Positions 1-8,784 of a stretch of 35,114 bases of DNA are shown here, piece by piece. Both the position numbers and the translations under genes were made by a program. This stretch comes from Candidatus Limiplasma stercoravium (GTDB lineage Bacteria; Bacillota; Clostridia; Christensenellales; Aristaeellaceae), in the NCBI GenBank assembly GCA_018715175.1, contig DVME01000105.1, positions 1-35,114 on the forward strand, in the 5' to 3' direction. The notes under the pieces are model-generated. The model was given only the letters and a program-made list of their open reading frames with translations, searched no databases and was not told the origin of the DNA. Numbering within the stretch: position 1 is the first letter of the stretch; each line of letters opens with the position of its first letter.

Positions 1-140
1 TGGAAAGCGCTCTGAAGCGGTTCAAACGTCAATGTGCTCGCACAGGTGTTTTGGCAGAGGCTCGCAAGCGTGAGCATTATGAAAAGCCCAGCGTAAAACG
101 CAAGAAAAAGGCTGAAGCTGCCCGCAAGCGCAAGTACTGA
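1..140 (+). CDS. rpsU: Ribosomal protein bS21, 3' part
   Basis: The last 46 codons of a reading frame that enters from outside the window. The product is a small, very basic protein of the 30S subunit, which helps base-pair mRNA during initiation. The visible part begins [15 protein letters not shown] and ends in an Arg/Lys-rich tail ([14 protein letters not shown]), the pattern of bS21: a KRF core, a helix with REHYEKPS, then a basic C-terminus. The family is normally 55-70 residues, so only about 10-15 residues are missing. A strong terminator follows 11 bases after the stop, so this gene ends its own transcript and is separate from the histidine operon downstream. Confidence 0.93.
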   Translation, partial: ESALKRFKRQCARTGVLAEARKREHYEKPSVKRKKKAEAARKRKY

Positions 141-151
141 TTCCAACAAGC

Positions 152-190
152 AAGTCCCCGCCTTCCCCCTGTGAAGGCGGGGACTTTCTT
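152..190 (+). terminator. Intrinsic terminator after rpsU
   Basis: A perfect 14 bp stem (152-165 with 173-186) with a 7-base loop, followed by TTTCTT. It is GC-rich and ends in a short T run, and lies just after the rpsU stop codon. It separates rpsU from the histidine operon promoter. Confidence 0.92.
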
Positions 191-225
191 AGCGTCGGGA
201 ACGCTTTATTTATTTATCACGCTAC

Positions 226-254
226 TTGACTAAAGCGTCCTTGGATGTTATACT
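226..254 (+). promoter_or_regulatory. Sigma-70/SigA promoter of the his operon
   Basis: TTGACT (226-231) and TATACT (249-254) are separated by exactly 17 bases, near the vegetative consensus. Transcription should start around 261, giving a leader of only about 38 bases before hisZ. That is too short for a T-box or a His-codon attenuator. Confidence 0.85.
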
Positions 255-263
255 CTCAGACAT

Positions 264-280
264 GCGGCGCAGGACGCCGC
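264..280 (+). promoter_or_regulatory. Small leader hairpin before the hisZ ribosome binding site
   Basis: GCGGCG (264-269) pairs with CGCCGC (275-280) around a 5-base loop, directly ahead of the AAAGGAGG at 283-290. It would sit at the very 5' end of the mRNA and may stabilise it or tune access to the first ribosome binding site. No function is shown by the sequence alone. Confidence 0.4.
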
Positions 281-298
281 GCAAAGGAGGAGCCGCTC

Positions 299-1399
299 AT
301 GCCAAACGTGCTTAGCGCGCAGGAGCGCGCGGTGCTCGCCATGCGCTCGCTGTACGAAAGTTATGGCTACACGCGCTTTCCGATGCGTCGTTTCGAGGAA
401 TACGCGTTCTACCTGGAAAACAAGAGCTTTTTGCGCAGCGAAAGCGTTTTGAGCTTTACGGACGCCAACGGGCGTCTCATGGCGCTCAAGCCCGACGTGA
501 CGCTGAGCATCGTCAAACAGGCTCAGGAGGACGGCTTGCAGCGCCTGTACTACAACGAAAGCGTCTACCGCCTTTCCCCCACCGATCACGAATTTACGGA
601 AATCGGTCAGATCGGCGTGGAAATGCTGGGCGAAATTGGCGCCGTCGGCGCTTGCGAGGTGCTGCGCCTGGCGGTGGAAAGCCTGCGGCTGACGGGCGTT
701 CGCTACGTGCTGGACATTGGGCACATGGGCTTTGCGGCGCAGCCGCTGGCGGCCCTGGCGCCTCAGGAGCGCCAACAGGCCATGCGGCTCATCCGCCAAA
801 AAAACGCGCACGAGCTTGGCGCGCTGCTTGACGCCTGCGATCTGGCGCCGCAAGCCGCGGCGCTGGTGGCGGCGCTGCCTCAGCTGAGCGGCAGCTTTGA
901 GGATACCCTGCCCCGAGCGCGGGCCCTGGCCTTTACGGACGCCCAGCGGGAAGCGCTGGACGAGCTGAAGGCGTATAACGGCGCGCTCCGGCGGTTGGGG
1001 CTAAACGAATGCGCGCGGTTGGATCTGTCTGTGCTCAACGACCTGGACTACTACAACGGCCTCGTGTTTCAGGGGTACATAGAGGGCGCGCCGCGCATGG
1101 TGCTCAGCGGCGGGCGTTACGACCGGCTGATGCGCAAGCTGGGCAAGAAAGGCGGAGGCTTGGGCTTTGCGCTGTATCTGGACGAGGTTGGCCGGGTGCT
1201 CAGCGTCCCGGCGGCGGACGACGCGGACGTGCTGGCGCTTTATGCGCCCGGGGACGACCCTGTGCAGGTGCTCAGCGCTTTGGAGGTTCTGCGCGGGGAC
1301 GGCTTGCGCGTCTATGCCGCTTCGCAGGCGCCTGCGGGTTTTCGCGCCGCACGGGTACTGCGCTTTGCAAACGGCGTCTTTGAGGAGGTGACGGACTGA
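299..1399 (+). CDS. hisZ: ATP phosphoribosyltransferase regulatory subunit HisZ
   Basis: A 366-residue paralogue of the class II histidyl-tRNA synthetase catalytic core. It does not charge tRNA. It binds the short form of HisG, is required for its activity and carries histidine feedback. HisS-like motifs are visible: an ALKPDVTLSIVK motif in the N-terminal third, YYNESVYR followed by an EIGQIGVEMLG strand, LDIGHMGF, and a late SGGRYDRLM glycine-rich motif. The anticodon-binding domain of HisS is reduced, as in HisZ. The ATG at 299 is chosen because AAAGGAGG lies 8 bases upstream. An in-frame ATG at 245 is inside the promoter spacer and cannot be transcribed from it. First gene of the his operon; its stop shares one base with the hisG start. 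Confidence 0.93.
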   Translation: MPNVLSAQERAVLAMRSLYESYGYTRFPMRRFEEYAFYLENKSFLRSESVLSFTDANGRLMALKPDVTLSIVKQAQEDGLQRLYYNESVYRLSPTDHEFTEIGQIGVEMLGEIGAVGACEVLRLAVESLRLTGVRYVLDIGHMGFAAQPLAALAPQERQQAMRLIRQKNAHELGALLDACDLAPQAAALVAALPQLSGSFEDTLPRARALAFTDAQREALDELKAYNGALRRLGLNECARLDLSVLNDLDYYNGLVFQGYIEGAPRMVLSGGRYDRLMRKLGKKGGGLGFALYLDEVGRVLSVPAADDADVLALYAPGDDPVQVLSALEVLRGDGLRVYAASQAPAGFRAARVLRFANGVFEEVTD

Positions 1400-2037
1400 T
1401 GTTGACCATTGCATTGCCCAAGGGCCGTTTGGGAGACAAGGTGTTTTCGCTGCTGCGCGACATCGGCTGCGAATGCGAAGCCCTGGGGCGTGACGAACGC
1501 AGCCTGGTCATCACCGAACCGGGCGGCCAGCGGCGCTATCTGCTGGTTAAGCCCTCCGACGTGGCCATCTACGTCGAGCACGGGGCGGCGGATATCGGCG
1601 TGGTGGGCAAGGACGTGCTTTTGGAAGGCGACAACGACGTTTACGAGCTCTTGGATTTGAAGCTGGGCAAGTGCCGCATGGCGGAAGCCGCGCCGGTGGG
1701 TTTTCGGGAAGACCGGCAGCGTCCGCTGCGCGTGGCCACCAAGTATCCGCGCATCGCTTCGCGGTTTTACGCATCCCAAAGCCGGCCCATCGAGGTCATC
1801 AAGCTCAACGGCTCCATCGAACTGGCGCCCCTGATGCGCCTGAGCGACGTCATCGTGGACATTGTGGAAACAGGCACCACCTTGCGGCACAACGGCTTGG
1901 AGGTCACGCGCGACATCCTGCCCGTGAGCGCGCGCCTGATTGCCAACAAAGCGTCCATGAAATTCAAGGAACCGGCCATCGGCGACCTGTCGGGCCGCCT
2001 GGCCCGCGAAATTGCCCGCAGGGAGGAACAGGCATGA
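1399..2037 (+). CDS. hisG: ATP phosphoribosyltransferase, short form, catalytic subunit
   Basis: Catalyses the first step of histidine synthesis, ATP + PRPP to phosphoribosyl-ATP, in the cytoplasm. The protein is 212 residues, which matches the short HisG class that lacks the C-terminal ACT-like regulatory domain and needs HisZ, encoded just before it. Visible motifs are the N-terminal LTIALPKGRL, the ADIGVVGKDVL strand around residues 64-74, and the PRPP-binding DIVETGTTL loop at about 154-162. The ATG overlaps the hisZ TGA by one base, so the two subunits are translationally coupled, fitting their complex. Confidence 0.96.
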   Translation: MLTIALPKGRLGDKVFSLLRDIGCECEALGRDERSLVITEPGGQRRYLLVKPSDVAIYVEHGAADIGVVGKDVLLEGDNDVYELLDLKLGKCRMAEAAPVGFREDRQRPLRVATKYPRIASRFYASQSRPIEVIKLNGSIELAPLMRLSDVIVDIVETGTTLRHNGLEVTRDILPVSARLIANKASMKFKEPAIGDLSGRLAREIARREEQA

Positions 2038-3323
2038 TGCGCATTGTCAACCATCAAGGCCAGCCGGCGCAGGCGCTGCTCAACCGCGCCCAGGACGTCC
2101 AGCGCGACGTGAGCGCATCGGTGGCCGCCATTTTGGAGCAGGTGCGCCTGCGCGGAGACGCGGCGGCCCTGGACTATTGCGAAGCCTTCGACGGCGTGCG
2201 GCCCGACGGCCTGCTGGTGCCGCCGGAGGATATCGAGGCCGCCTACCGAAAGGTGGACGCGGACTTGATCGCCACCATGGAACGGGCGGCGAGGCAGATT
2301 GAGCGTTTTCACAGCCAGCAAAAGCGCCCCGGATTTTCGGACATGCCCGCCGAGGGCGTGGTGGTGGGGCAGCGGGTGCTGCCGCTGCAAAGCGTGGGGC
2401 TGTACGTGCCCGGCGGCACCGCGCGCTATCCCAGCAGCGTGCTGATGAACGCCATTCCCGCGCGGCTGGCCGGCGTGCCCAACATCGTCATGACCACGCC
2501 CCCGGATCGAGACGGCTCGGTGCCGGCGGTCATCCTGGCGGCGGCGCGAATCGCCGGGGTGCGCACGGTGGTGCGGCTGGGCGGCGCGCAGGCGGTCGCG
2601 GCGCTGGCCTACGGCACTCAAAGCGTGCCGCGGGTGGACAAGATTGTCGGCCCGGGCAACCTGTACGTAGCCACGGCCAAGCAGCAGGCGTATGCGCAGG
2701 GCCTGTGCGCCATCGACATGATCGCCGGGCCAAGCGAGATTCTGGTGATCGCCGATGCGCAGAGCAATCCCGTACACGTGGCGGCCGACCTGCTCAGCCA
2801 GGCCGAGCACGACCGCCTGGCTTCGGCCTGGCTGGTTACCCCCAGCCAAACGCTGGCCCAGGCCGTGGCGCAGGAGGTGGAGCGGCAGCTGGACGCCCTG
2901 GAACGCCGGGACATCGCACGCCAATCCATCGAGCAAAACGGCCGCATCATCGTCGTGGACAACCTGCAAACCGCCGCGCAAGTCGCCAACGACATTGCGC
3001 CCGAGCATCTGGAGCTATGCGTGGAGGATCCCTTCGGCCTCCTGCCGCTCATCGTCAACGCCGGCAGCGTGTTCCTGGGCCGCTACTGCCCCGAGCCGCT
3101 GGGCGACTATCTGGCCGGCCCCAACCACACCCTGCCCACCTCCGGCACGGCGCGCTATTCCTCGCCCTTGGGCGTGGACGATTTTTGCCGCCGCTCCAGC
3201 TACATCTACTACACCCAGGAAGCGCTCAACAACGTGGCGCAGGATGTCATGCGCTTTGCCCAGCGCGAAGGCCTGGGCGCGCATGCCAACGCCGTGCGCG
3301 TGCGCATGGAGGACAAGCCATGA
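2034..3323 (+). CDS. hisD: Histidinol dehydrogenase
   Basis: A 429-residue zinc- and NAD-dependent enzyme that oxidises histidinol to histidine in two steps, the last reactions of the pathway. The family patterns are present: VGLYVPGGTARYPSSVLMN, the KIVGPGNLYVATAK NAD region, DMIAGPSEILV, the SQAEHD zinc/catalytic motif near residue 258, and GPNHTLPTSGTAR near residue 362. The first of two adjacent in-frame ATGs (2034 and 2037) gives an ATGA overlap with hisG and a 6-base gap from GGGAGGA. The reading frame stays open far upstream (from 1671), but that part lies inside hisG in another frame and is only GC-rich shadow. Confidence 0.96.
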   Translation: MMRIVNHQGQPAQALLNRAQDVQRDVSASVAAILEQVRLRGDAAALDYCEAFDGVRPDGLLVPPEDIEAAYRKVDADLIATMERAARQIERFHSQQKRPGFSDMPAEGVVVGQRVLPLQSVGLYVPGGTARYPSSVLMNAIPARLAGVPNIVMTTPPDRDGSVPAVILAAARIAGVRTVVRLGGAQAVAALAYGTQSVPRVDKIVGPGNLYVATAKQQAYAQGLCAIDMIAGPSEILVIADAQSNPVHVAADLLSQAEHDRLASAWLVTPSQTLAQAVAQEVERQLDALERRDIARQSIEQNGRIIVVDNLQTAAQVANDIAPEHLELCVEDPFGLLPLIVNAGSVFLGRYCPEPLGDYLAGPNHTLPTSGTARYSSPLGVDDFCRRSSYIYYTQEALNNVAQDVMRFAQREGLGAHANAVRVRMEDKP

Positions 3324-4387
3324 GCCGCTTTCTGCGTCCGACGCTGGAGGGCTTGGCGCCCTATGTTCCCGGCGAACAGCCGCGCGCGGGCGTCTATGTA
3401 AAGCTCAACACCAACGAAAGCCCCTTTCCCCCTTCTCCCGCCGTGCTGGAGGCCATCAACCGCGACGAAACCGCGCGGCTTCGCCTTTATTCCGACCCCA
3501 CGGCCCTGCCGCTCAAGCAGGCCATCGCCGAGACCTACGGCCTAACGCCCGGCAACGTCTTTTGCGGCAACGGTTCCGACGAGGTGTTGGGCCTGTCCTT
3601 CCTGGCCTTTGCGCAGGGAACGGTTGTCGCGCCGGCGGTGAGCTACGGGTTTTATCCGGTGTTTGCTCGGCTGTTTGGGCTGAAAATGCGCGAGGTGGAT
3701 CTCCGCGAGGATTTCTCCCTCCCCGTGGAGAACTTTGAAAACGCTGGCGCCATGGTGGTTCTGGCCAATCCCAACGCGCCCACGGGCCTGGCGCTGAGCC
3801 TGGAGGACGTGGAGCGCATCGTGGCGGGCAACCCGGATCACGTGGTGTTGGTGGATGAGGCGTATGTGGACTTTGGCGCCCAAAGCGCGCTGCCGCTCAT
3901 CCGGCGCTATCCGCATCTGCTCATCGTGCGCACGTTTTCCAAGTCGCGCTCGCTCGCGGGCGCGCGCCTGGGCTATGCCCTGGCCGACGCCGCGCTCATT
4001 GACGACCTGGAGCGCGTGCGCAACAGCTTCCACCCCTACAACATCAACCGTCTGAGCCTTTTGGCTGGCGTGGCGGCCATGCGCGACACGGCCTACTTCG
4101 ACCGCTGCGTCCAGGCCGTCGTCGCCCAGCGCGACCGCACCGCCCAGGCGCTGCGCGGCATGGGCTTTCACGTCACCGACAGCCGCGCCAACTTTCTCTT
4201 CGCCGCCCATCCTGCTTTCACCGCCCGGGCGTACTACCAGGCGCTCAAGGCCCGCGGGGTGCTCATTCGCTGCTGGGACGATCCCCGCCTGCGGGAGCAC
4301 GCGCGCATCAGCATCGGCTCGGACGCCGACATGACCCGCTTTCTCCAGGAAACCCGCGCTATCCTCGCCGAAAGGAGCATCCCATGA
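3320..4387 (+). CDS. hisC: Histidinol-phosphate aminotransferase
   Basis: A 355-residue class I/II PLP-dependent aminotransferase that converts imidazole-acetol phosphate and glutamate to histidinol phosphate. The sequence has the HisC N-terminal KLNTNESPFPPSP signature, the cofactor-binding GNGSDEVL loop, NPNAPTG, the VDEAYVDFG strand and the Schiff-base lysine in FSKSRSLAGARLGYAL (Lys208). It ends with the usual small domain containing LIRCWDDP. The ATG overlaps the hisD stop by four bases (ATGA). The open frame extends upstream into hisD, but the NESPFPP region defines the true N-terminus. Confidence 0.95.
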   Translation: MSRFLRPTLEGLAPYVPGEQPRAGVYVKLNTNESPFPPSPAVLEAINRDETARLRLYSDPTALPLKQAIAETYGLTPGNVFCGNGSDEVLGLSFLAFAQGTVVAPAVSYGFYPVFARLFGLKMREVDLREDFSLPVENFENAGAMVVLANPNAPTGLALSLEDVERIVAGNPDHVVLVDEAYVDFGAQSALPLIRRYPHLLIVRTFSKSRSLAGARLGYALADAALIDDLERVRNSFHPYNINRLSLLAGVAAMRDTAYFDRCVQAVVAQRDRTAQALRGMGFHVTDSRANFLFAAHPAFTARAYYQALKARGVLIRCWDDPRLREHARISIGSDADMTRFLQETRAILAERSIP

Positions 4388-4986
4388 GAAACGCATCCAT
4401 CCACCGCCAAACGGCGGAAACGGACATCCGCCTCACACTCTCCCTGGAAGGTCGGGGCGATTGCCAAACGCAGAGCGGCTGCGGCTTTTTGGATCACATG
4501 TTGCAGCTCATGGCCCGGCATGGGCGCTTTGACTTGCAGGTTGCCTGCCGGGGAGATACCTGGGTGGACGACCATCACACCGTGGAGGACGTGGGCATCG
4601 CGCTGGGGCAGGCGTTTGGCAAGGCGCTGGGCGACCGGCGCGGCGTGCGGCGCTACGGCCAACGCCTGTTGCCCATGGACGAAGCCCTCGTGCTCGCGGC
4701 GGTGGATCTCAGCGGCCGCGGCTTTCTGGCCATGGATCTAGCGCTTCCCTGCGCCAAGGTGGGCACGTTTGACACGGAGCTGGTGCGGGAATTTTTCCAG
4801 GCTGTGGCGCGCGAAGCCGGCCTGACTTTGCACCTGCGCCTGATCAGCGGCTTAAACACCCATCACATCATCGAAGCCGCCTTCAAGGGCTTCGGGCAGG
4901 CCATGCGCGAAGCCTGTTCCCTGGATCCGCAGCATCCCGACGACATTCCTTCCACCAAGGGCACCCTGGGAGGCGAAGGCGCATGA
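4384..4986 (+). CDS. hisB: Imidazoleglycerol-phosphate dehydratase
   Basis: A 200-residue monofunctional dehydratase that makes imidazole-acetol phosphate from imidazoleglycerol phosphate, using manganese bound by clustered histidines. The diagnostic motifs are GCGFLDHMLQLMARHG, DDHHTVEDVGIALG (residues 62-75) and NTHHIIEAAFKG (histidines near 160-161), and it ends PSTKGTLGG as the family does. There is no N-terminal HAD phosphatase domain as in the E. coli fusion, so another gene must dephosphorylate histidinol phosphate; the PHP gene at 7754 fills that gap. Four-base overlaps join it to hisC and hisH. Confidence 0.96.
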   Translation: MRNASIHRQTAETDIRLTLSLEGRGDCQTQSGCGFLDHMLQLMARHGRFDLQVACRGDTWVDDHHTVEDVGIALGQAFGKALGDRRGVRRYGQRLLPMDEALVLAAVDLSGRGFLAMDLALPCAKVGTFDTELVREFFQAVAREAGLTLHLRLISGLNTHHIIEAAFKGFGQAMREACSLDPQHPDDIPSTKGTLGGEGA

Positions 4987-5609
4987 TCGCGGTGGTGGAT
5001 TACGGGGTGGGCAACCTGTTTTCGCTGGCGCGCTCGCTGGAGTATGTCGGCGCGAATTGCGCGGTCACCCGCGACCCGGAGGCGTTGCGCCGGGCCGACC
5101 GCATCATTCTGCCCGGCGTGGGCGCGTTTGGCGACGCGGCGCGGCGCCTGCGCGATCTGGGCCTGGACGCGCTTTTGCAAGACCAGGCCGCGTTGGGCAA
5201 ACCGCTTTTGGGCATTTGCCTGGGCATGCAGCTGCTGTTGGACGTCAGCTACGAATACGGCGAGCATCCGGGGCTGGGGCTAATACCGGGCGCGGTAAAG
5301 CCGTTGGCCCCGGCGCTGGCGCCGGGCGCCAAGGTGCCGCACATGGGCTGGAACGCGCTGCGCATCCTTGACGGCGATCCGCTTCTGGCCGGCGTGCGCC
5401 AGGGCGACAGCGTGTATTATGTGCATTCCTATTACGCCACGGGCTGCGAAGCGTCGCTGGTGGCCGTGTCCGAGCACGGCGGCGTGGAGGTGCCGGGCGT
5501 GGTGCGCCGCGGCAACGTGTGCGGCATGCAGTTTCACCCGGAAAAGAGCGGCGCGGTAGGGCTTGGAATGTTGGCGGCCTTTGCCAAAGAGGAGGGAGCG
5601 GGATGCTGA
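4983..5609 (+). CDS. hisH: Imidazole glycerol phosphate synthase, glutaminase subunit
   Basis: A 208-residue class I glutamine amidotransferase that releases ammonia from glutamine and channels it to HisF. The triad is visible: Cys79 in GICLGMQLL, and His185 and Glu187 in MQFHPEKS. It starts AVVDYGVGNLFSL as in typical HisH, and PHMGWN is also conserved. ATGA overlap with hisB at the start; the 3' end overlaps hisA by seven bases. HisF, its partner, is encoded one gene further on. Confidence 0.96.
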   Translation: MIAVVDYGVGNLFSLARSLEYVGANCAVTRDPEALRRADRIILPGVGAFGDAARRLRDLGLDALLQDQAALGKPLLGICLGMQLLLDVSYEYGEHPGLGLIPGAVKPLAPALAPGAKVPHMGWNALRILDGDPLLAGVRQGDSVYYVHSYYATGCEASLVAVSEHGGVEVPGVVRRGNVCGMQFHPEKSGAVGLGMLAAFAKEEGAGC

Positions 5610-6337
5610 TACTTCCGGCCATCGACCTGCGAGGCGGACGCGTGGTACGTCTGACCCAGGGGGATTACGAACGCATGACCGTTTACGGCGACGACCCGGC
5701 TTCCACGGCCCGCGGTTTTGAAGCCGCGGGCGCCGCATGGCTGCACATGGTGGACCTGGACGGCGCCAAGGACGGAAACCCGCAAAACCGCGCCGTCATC
5801 GCCCAGGTCTGCGGCGGCGGGCTGAAGGTGGAGGTGGGCGGCGGCATGCGCTCGGAGCGCGACGTGCAGGACACCCTGGCCCTGGGAGTCAGCCGGGTCA
5901 TCCTGGGCACCCTGGCGTTGACGGACTTTGCGCTGCTCAAGCGCCTGGTGGCCCGCTACGGGGAGCGCATCGCCGTGGGCGTGGACGCGCGCGACGGATG
6001 CGTGGCCACGCACGGCTGGCTTCGTACCAGCGACACGCCGGCCGTTGGGTTTTGCGCCACGCTTCGGGACGCGGGCGTGCGCACGGTGATCTACACCGAC
6101 ATCAGCCGCGACGGGCGGCTTGCCGGCGCAAACCTGGAGGTTTACCAAGCGCTTTGCACCCTTGAGGGCCTGGACATCGTGGCTTCCGGCGGCGTCAGCA
6201 CCCTGGAGGACATCGCCGCCCTGCGCGATCTGGGCCTCTACGGTTGCATCCTGGGCAAGGCGCTTTACGCGGGCCGGCTGGATTTGGGCGCCGCCATCGC
6301 CATGGCGCGCAGCGCAAAGGAGGCGGGCGCATGCTAA
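5603..6337 (+). CDS. hisA: ProFAR isomerase (HisA)
   Basis: A 244-residue (beta/alpha)8-barrel enzyme that opens the ribose ring of ProFAR to PRFAR by an Amadori rearrangement. Catalytic aspartates are seen as Asp8 (LPAIDLRGG) and Asp128 (VGVDARDG). The barrel's two phosphate sites appear as VEVGGGMRS and IVASGGVSTLED, and YTDISRDG is typical. The ATG at 5603 follows GGAGGGAGCGG and lies inside the 3' end of hisH. An upstream ATG at 5519 in the same frame is deep within hisH and has no suitable ribosome binding site. Confidence 0.95.
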   Translation: MLILPAIDLRGGRVVRLTQGDYERMTVYGDDPASTARGFEAAGAAWLHMVDLDGAKDGNPQNRAVIAQVCGGGLKVEVGGGMRSERDVQDTLALGVSRVILGTLALTDFALLKRLVARYGERIAVGVDARDGCVATHGWLRTSDTPAVGFCATLRDAGVRTVIYTDISRDGRLAGANLEVYQALCTLEGLDIVASGGVSTLEDIAALRDLGLYGCILGKALYAGRLDLGAAIAMARSAKEAGAC

Positions 6338-7095
6338 ACCGCCGCATCATCCCCTGCCTGGACGTGCGCAACGGCCGCGTGGTCAAAGGCGTCAACTTTG
6401 AAGGCCTGCGCGACGTGGACGATCCCGTGGCCCTGGCCAAGTACTACAACGATTCCGGCGCGGACGAGCTGGTGTTTTACGACATCACCGCCAGCGCCGA
6501 GGGCCGGCCGCTGTTTGCCGACGCGCTGCGCGCCGTGGCGTCGCAGGTGTTCATCCCCCTCACGGTGGGCGGCAGCATCAACACCCTGGACGACTTCGAC
6601 CGCGTGCTCAAATGCGGGGCGGACAAGGTGAGCGTCAACAGCGGCGCCATCCGCGACCCGGGCCTCGTCGCGCGGGCGGCGCGGCGCTACGGCGATCAAT
6701 GCGTGGTGCTCAGCGTGGACGTGCGGCGCGTGGACGGCGCCTATCGCGTGTTTGCGCGCGGCGGGCGCGACGATACCGGCCTGGACGCGCTGGAGTGGAT
6801 CCGCCGCGGGGCGGACAACGGAGCGGGCGAGGTGGTGGTCAACTCCATCGACACCGACGGCGTGCGCGGCGGCTTTGACCTGCCCTTGCTGGAAGCCGTG
6901 GGCCGCGCGGTGTCCATCCCCATTATCGCTTCCGGCGGCGCGGGCAAAGCCGAGGATTTTCTGGACTTGTTTCAACTGCCCTGCGTGGACGCGGGGCTGG
7001 CGGCGTCCATCTTCCATTCGCGCGAGGTGGACATTCGCGGCCTAAAGCGCTACCTGCGGCAAAACGGCGTTTCCATGCGCATTGTGGAGGAATGA
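6331..7095 (+). CDS. hisF: Imidazole glycerol phosphate synthase, cyclase subunit
   Basis: A 254-residue barrel enzyme that takes ammonia from HisH and converts PRFAR to imidazoleglycerol phosphate and AICAR. The N-terminus [20 protein letters not shown] is canonical, with catalytic Asp11 and Asp130 (VLSVDVRR). The phosphate-binding motifs are [21 protein letters not shown] and IASGGAG. The ATG at 6331 overlaps the hisA stop and has AAAGGAGG nearby; the frame stays open upstream to 6244 but that lies in hisA. HisA and HisF share the duplicated half-barrel origin and lie side by side. Confidence 0.96.
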   Translation: MLNRRIIPCLDVRNGRVVKGVNFEGLRDVDDPVALAKYYNDSGADELVFYDITASAEGRPLFADALRAVASQVFIPLTVGGSINTLDDFDRVLKCGADKVSVNSGAIRDPGLVARAARRYGDQCVVLSVDVRRVDGAYRVFARGGRDDTGLDALEWIRRGADNGAGEVVVNSIDTDGVRGGFDLPLLEAVGRAVSIPIIASGGAGKAEDFLDLFQLPCVDAGLAASIFHSREVDIRGLKRYLRQNGVSMRIVEE

Positions 7096-7097
7096 AC

Positions 7098-7757
7098 ATG
7101 CCAACCTACGATGAATTGCTCAAAAGCCTGGTGTTTGACCGCGACGGCCTCATCCCCGCCATCGTGCAGGACTACGTAACCCACGAAGTGCTCACCCTGG
7201 CCTACATGAACCGCGAAAGCCTCAAGATCACCCTGAAGGAAGGCCGCACCTGCTTTTACAGCCGTAGCCGCCAATGCCTGTGGCGCAAGGGCGAAACCAG
7301 CGGCAACACGCAGCGCGTGGTCGCCCTCAGCGCCGACTGCGACGGCGACGCGCTGCTGGTGCAGGTCAAAAAGGCCGGCCCCGCCTGTCATACGGGCGAG
7401 GAAAGCTGCTTTTTCCGCGAGATCTACGAGGACGAAGACGTGCGTCCCTTCTCCCTGTCGGCGCTTCTGGCGCTCATCGCTGGGCGCAAAACCAGTCCAC
7501 AGCAAGGCAGCTATACCACCTACCTGTTTGAGAAAGGCCGGGAGAAAATCCTCAAGAAAGTAGGCGAGGAATGCACCGAGGTTCTCATCGGCGGGGCGAA
7601 GGGCGACCGGGAGGAAACCCTGTACGAGCTGGGCGACCTGACCTATCACGCCATGGTGCTGATGGTGGAAATGGGCATCACGCTGGAGGATTTGGTGCGC
7701 GAGCTGGCACGGCGGCACGTGGTGGACAAAAAGGTCAAGCAGGAGCGCATGCAATGA
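7098..7757 (+). CDS. hisIE: Bifunctional phosphoribosyl-AMP cyclohydrolase / phosphoribosyl-ATP pyrophosphatase
   Basis: A 219-residue fusion that performs steps two and three of the pathway. The N-terminal cyclohydrolase part (about 1-110) has [30 protein letters not shown] and the cysteine/aspartate metal sites [11 protein letters not shown] and [11 protein letters not shown]. The C-terminal helical pyrophosphohydrolase part (about 125-219) has [23 protein letters not shown] and [13 protein letters not shown]. Two in-frame ATGs are possible. The one at 7092 would touch the GGAGG with almost no spacing, so 7098, seven bases from it, is preferred. Confidence 0.94.
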   Translation: MPTYDELLKSLVFDRDGLIPAIVQDYVTHEVLTLAYMNRESLKITLKEGRTCFYSRSRQCLWRKGETSGNTQRVVALSADCDGDALLVQVKKAGPACHTGEESCFFREIYEDEDVRPFSLSALLALIAGRKTSPQQGSYTTYLFEKGREKILKKVGEECTEVLIGGAKGDREETLYELGDLTYHAMVLMVEMGITLEDLVRELARRHVVDKKVKQERMQ

Positions 7758-8593
7758 GCTTCTTGAGCAACGCGCACACGCATACCGACTACTGCGACGG
7801 CGTGAGCGCCATTGACGAAACCCTGGCGCAAGCCCGGCGGCTGGGCTTTGTGAGCCTGGGCTTCAGCGGGCATGCCTGCCAGGGCTTCGACCCGGCATAC
7901 AGCATGAGCCCCGCCGCGCAACAGGCGTATTTTACGCGCCTGCGCGCGCTTCAGGCGCAAAGCGCGCCGCCGCGGATTTGGGCCGGGCTGGAGCTGGACG
8001 CCCTGGCTTTGCCGTCCCTGCGCGAGCAGGCTTTTGCCCAGGCCGACTACATTTTGGAGTCCACGCACTACCTGGAGCGTCAAGCCCTGGGCGCAAGCCC
8101 GGCGGTGGACGGCGATCCGCTCTTGCTTAAGCGCTACGTAACGCAGCGCTTGGGCGGCGACGGGCTGGCGCTGGCCCGGCTGTACTACGACATCCAGGTG
8201 GAGGCGCTTTTGCGCGACCGCCCGCACATCATCGGGCATTTCGACCTGGTGCGAAAGTACGCGCGCAGGCTTGGGCTGTTTGACGAGCACGGCGAGCCCT
8301 ACCGCGCTTTGGCCTGCGCAGCCCTGCGCCGTGCGCGCGCCTGCGGCGCGGTGCTGGAGGTTAACACCGGGGCCATGGCGCGCGGCACGATGGAAACGCC
8401 GTACCCCTCCCTGGAATTGCTGCGCCTGTGGCGGACGTTGGACGGCGATGTGACCGTCTCCTCCGACTGTCACGACGCGCGGCTGCTTGACCATGGGTTT
8501 GACCAGGCGTTGGCGCTGATTCGCCAGGCCGGGTTTACCAGCCTTTTGCGCCTGGGCACGGGAGAGGCGCTATGGGAGCGCGTGGCGGTCTAA
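7754..8593 (+). CDS. hisJ: Histidinol-phosphatase, PHP type
   Basis: A 279-residue PHP-domain metallophosphatase expected to hydrolyse histidinol phosphate to histidinol. Metal ligands are visible as [11 protein letters not shown] at the N-terminus, [10 protein letters not shown], the GLELD segment, [17 protein letters not shown] and the closing [19 protein letters not shown] overlap with hisIE makes it the tenth gene of the operon. It supplies the phosphatase step missing from the monofunctional HisB and so completes the pathway. The name hisK is used for the same family in some genomes. Confidence 0.9.
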   Translation: MSFLSNAHTHTDYCDGVSAIDETLAQARRLGFVSLGFSGHACQGFDPAYSMSPAAQQAYFTRLRALQAQSAPPRIWAGLELDALALPSLREQAFAQADYILESTHYLERQALGASPAVDGDPLLLKRYVTQRLGGDGLALARLYYDIQVEALLRDRPHIIGHFDLVRKYARRLGLFDEHGEPYRALACAALRRARACGAVLEVNTGAMARGTMETPYPSLELLRLWRTLDGDVTVSSDCHDARLLDHGFDQALALIRQAGFTSLLRLGTGEALWERVAV

Positions 8594-8615
8594 CGGCTTT
8601 GGGTCAGAGCCAAAG

Positions 8616-8647
8616 CGAAGCCCCTGTCCTTCTGGACAGGGGCTTCG
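8616..8647 (+). terminator. Strong hairpin after the his operon
   Basis: A perfect 14 bp stem with a TTCT tetraloop, 22 bases after the hisJ stop. It lacks a T run on the plus strand (ACTGTCAAAAAA follows), so it may protect the mRNA 3' end rather than terminate by itself. The T-rich hairpin at 8810-8834 could finish the job. Confidence 0.6.
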
Positions 8648-8784
8648 ACTGTCAAAAAACCTTCTGGGAGGTTCGGAGGGCCGCAGCCCTCCGAAGGGTA
8701 TTCCGAATCCAGCGACATGTGCGGTGGATTCGGAAGCCTTGCGCAGCAAGGTTTCCTTGCACGTTTCCCCGGCCGCGCCGAAAG

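Noticed and set aside
245-298. Longer N-terminus of hisZ starting at 245
   Set aside because: It lies in the promoter spacer and before the predicted transcription start. ATG 299 has a good ribosome binding site.
191-298. T-box or His leader peptide upstream of hisZ
   Set aside because: The predicted leader is only about 38 bases and has no run of His codons and no T-box sequence.
248-853. Long minus-strand open frames across the his operon
   Set aside because: They run antisense to well-identified his genes, have no ribosome binding site and no recognisable motif. High GC makes such frames common.
1671-2033. Extended N-terminus of hisD
   Set aside because: The open frame lies within hisG in another frame; the family N-terminus and the GGGAGGA site place the start at 2034.
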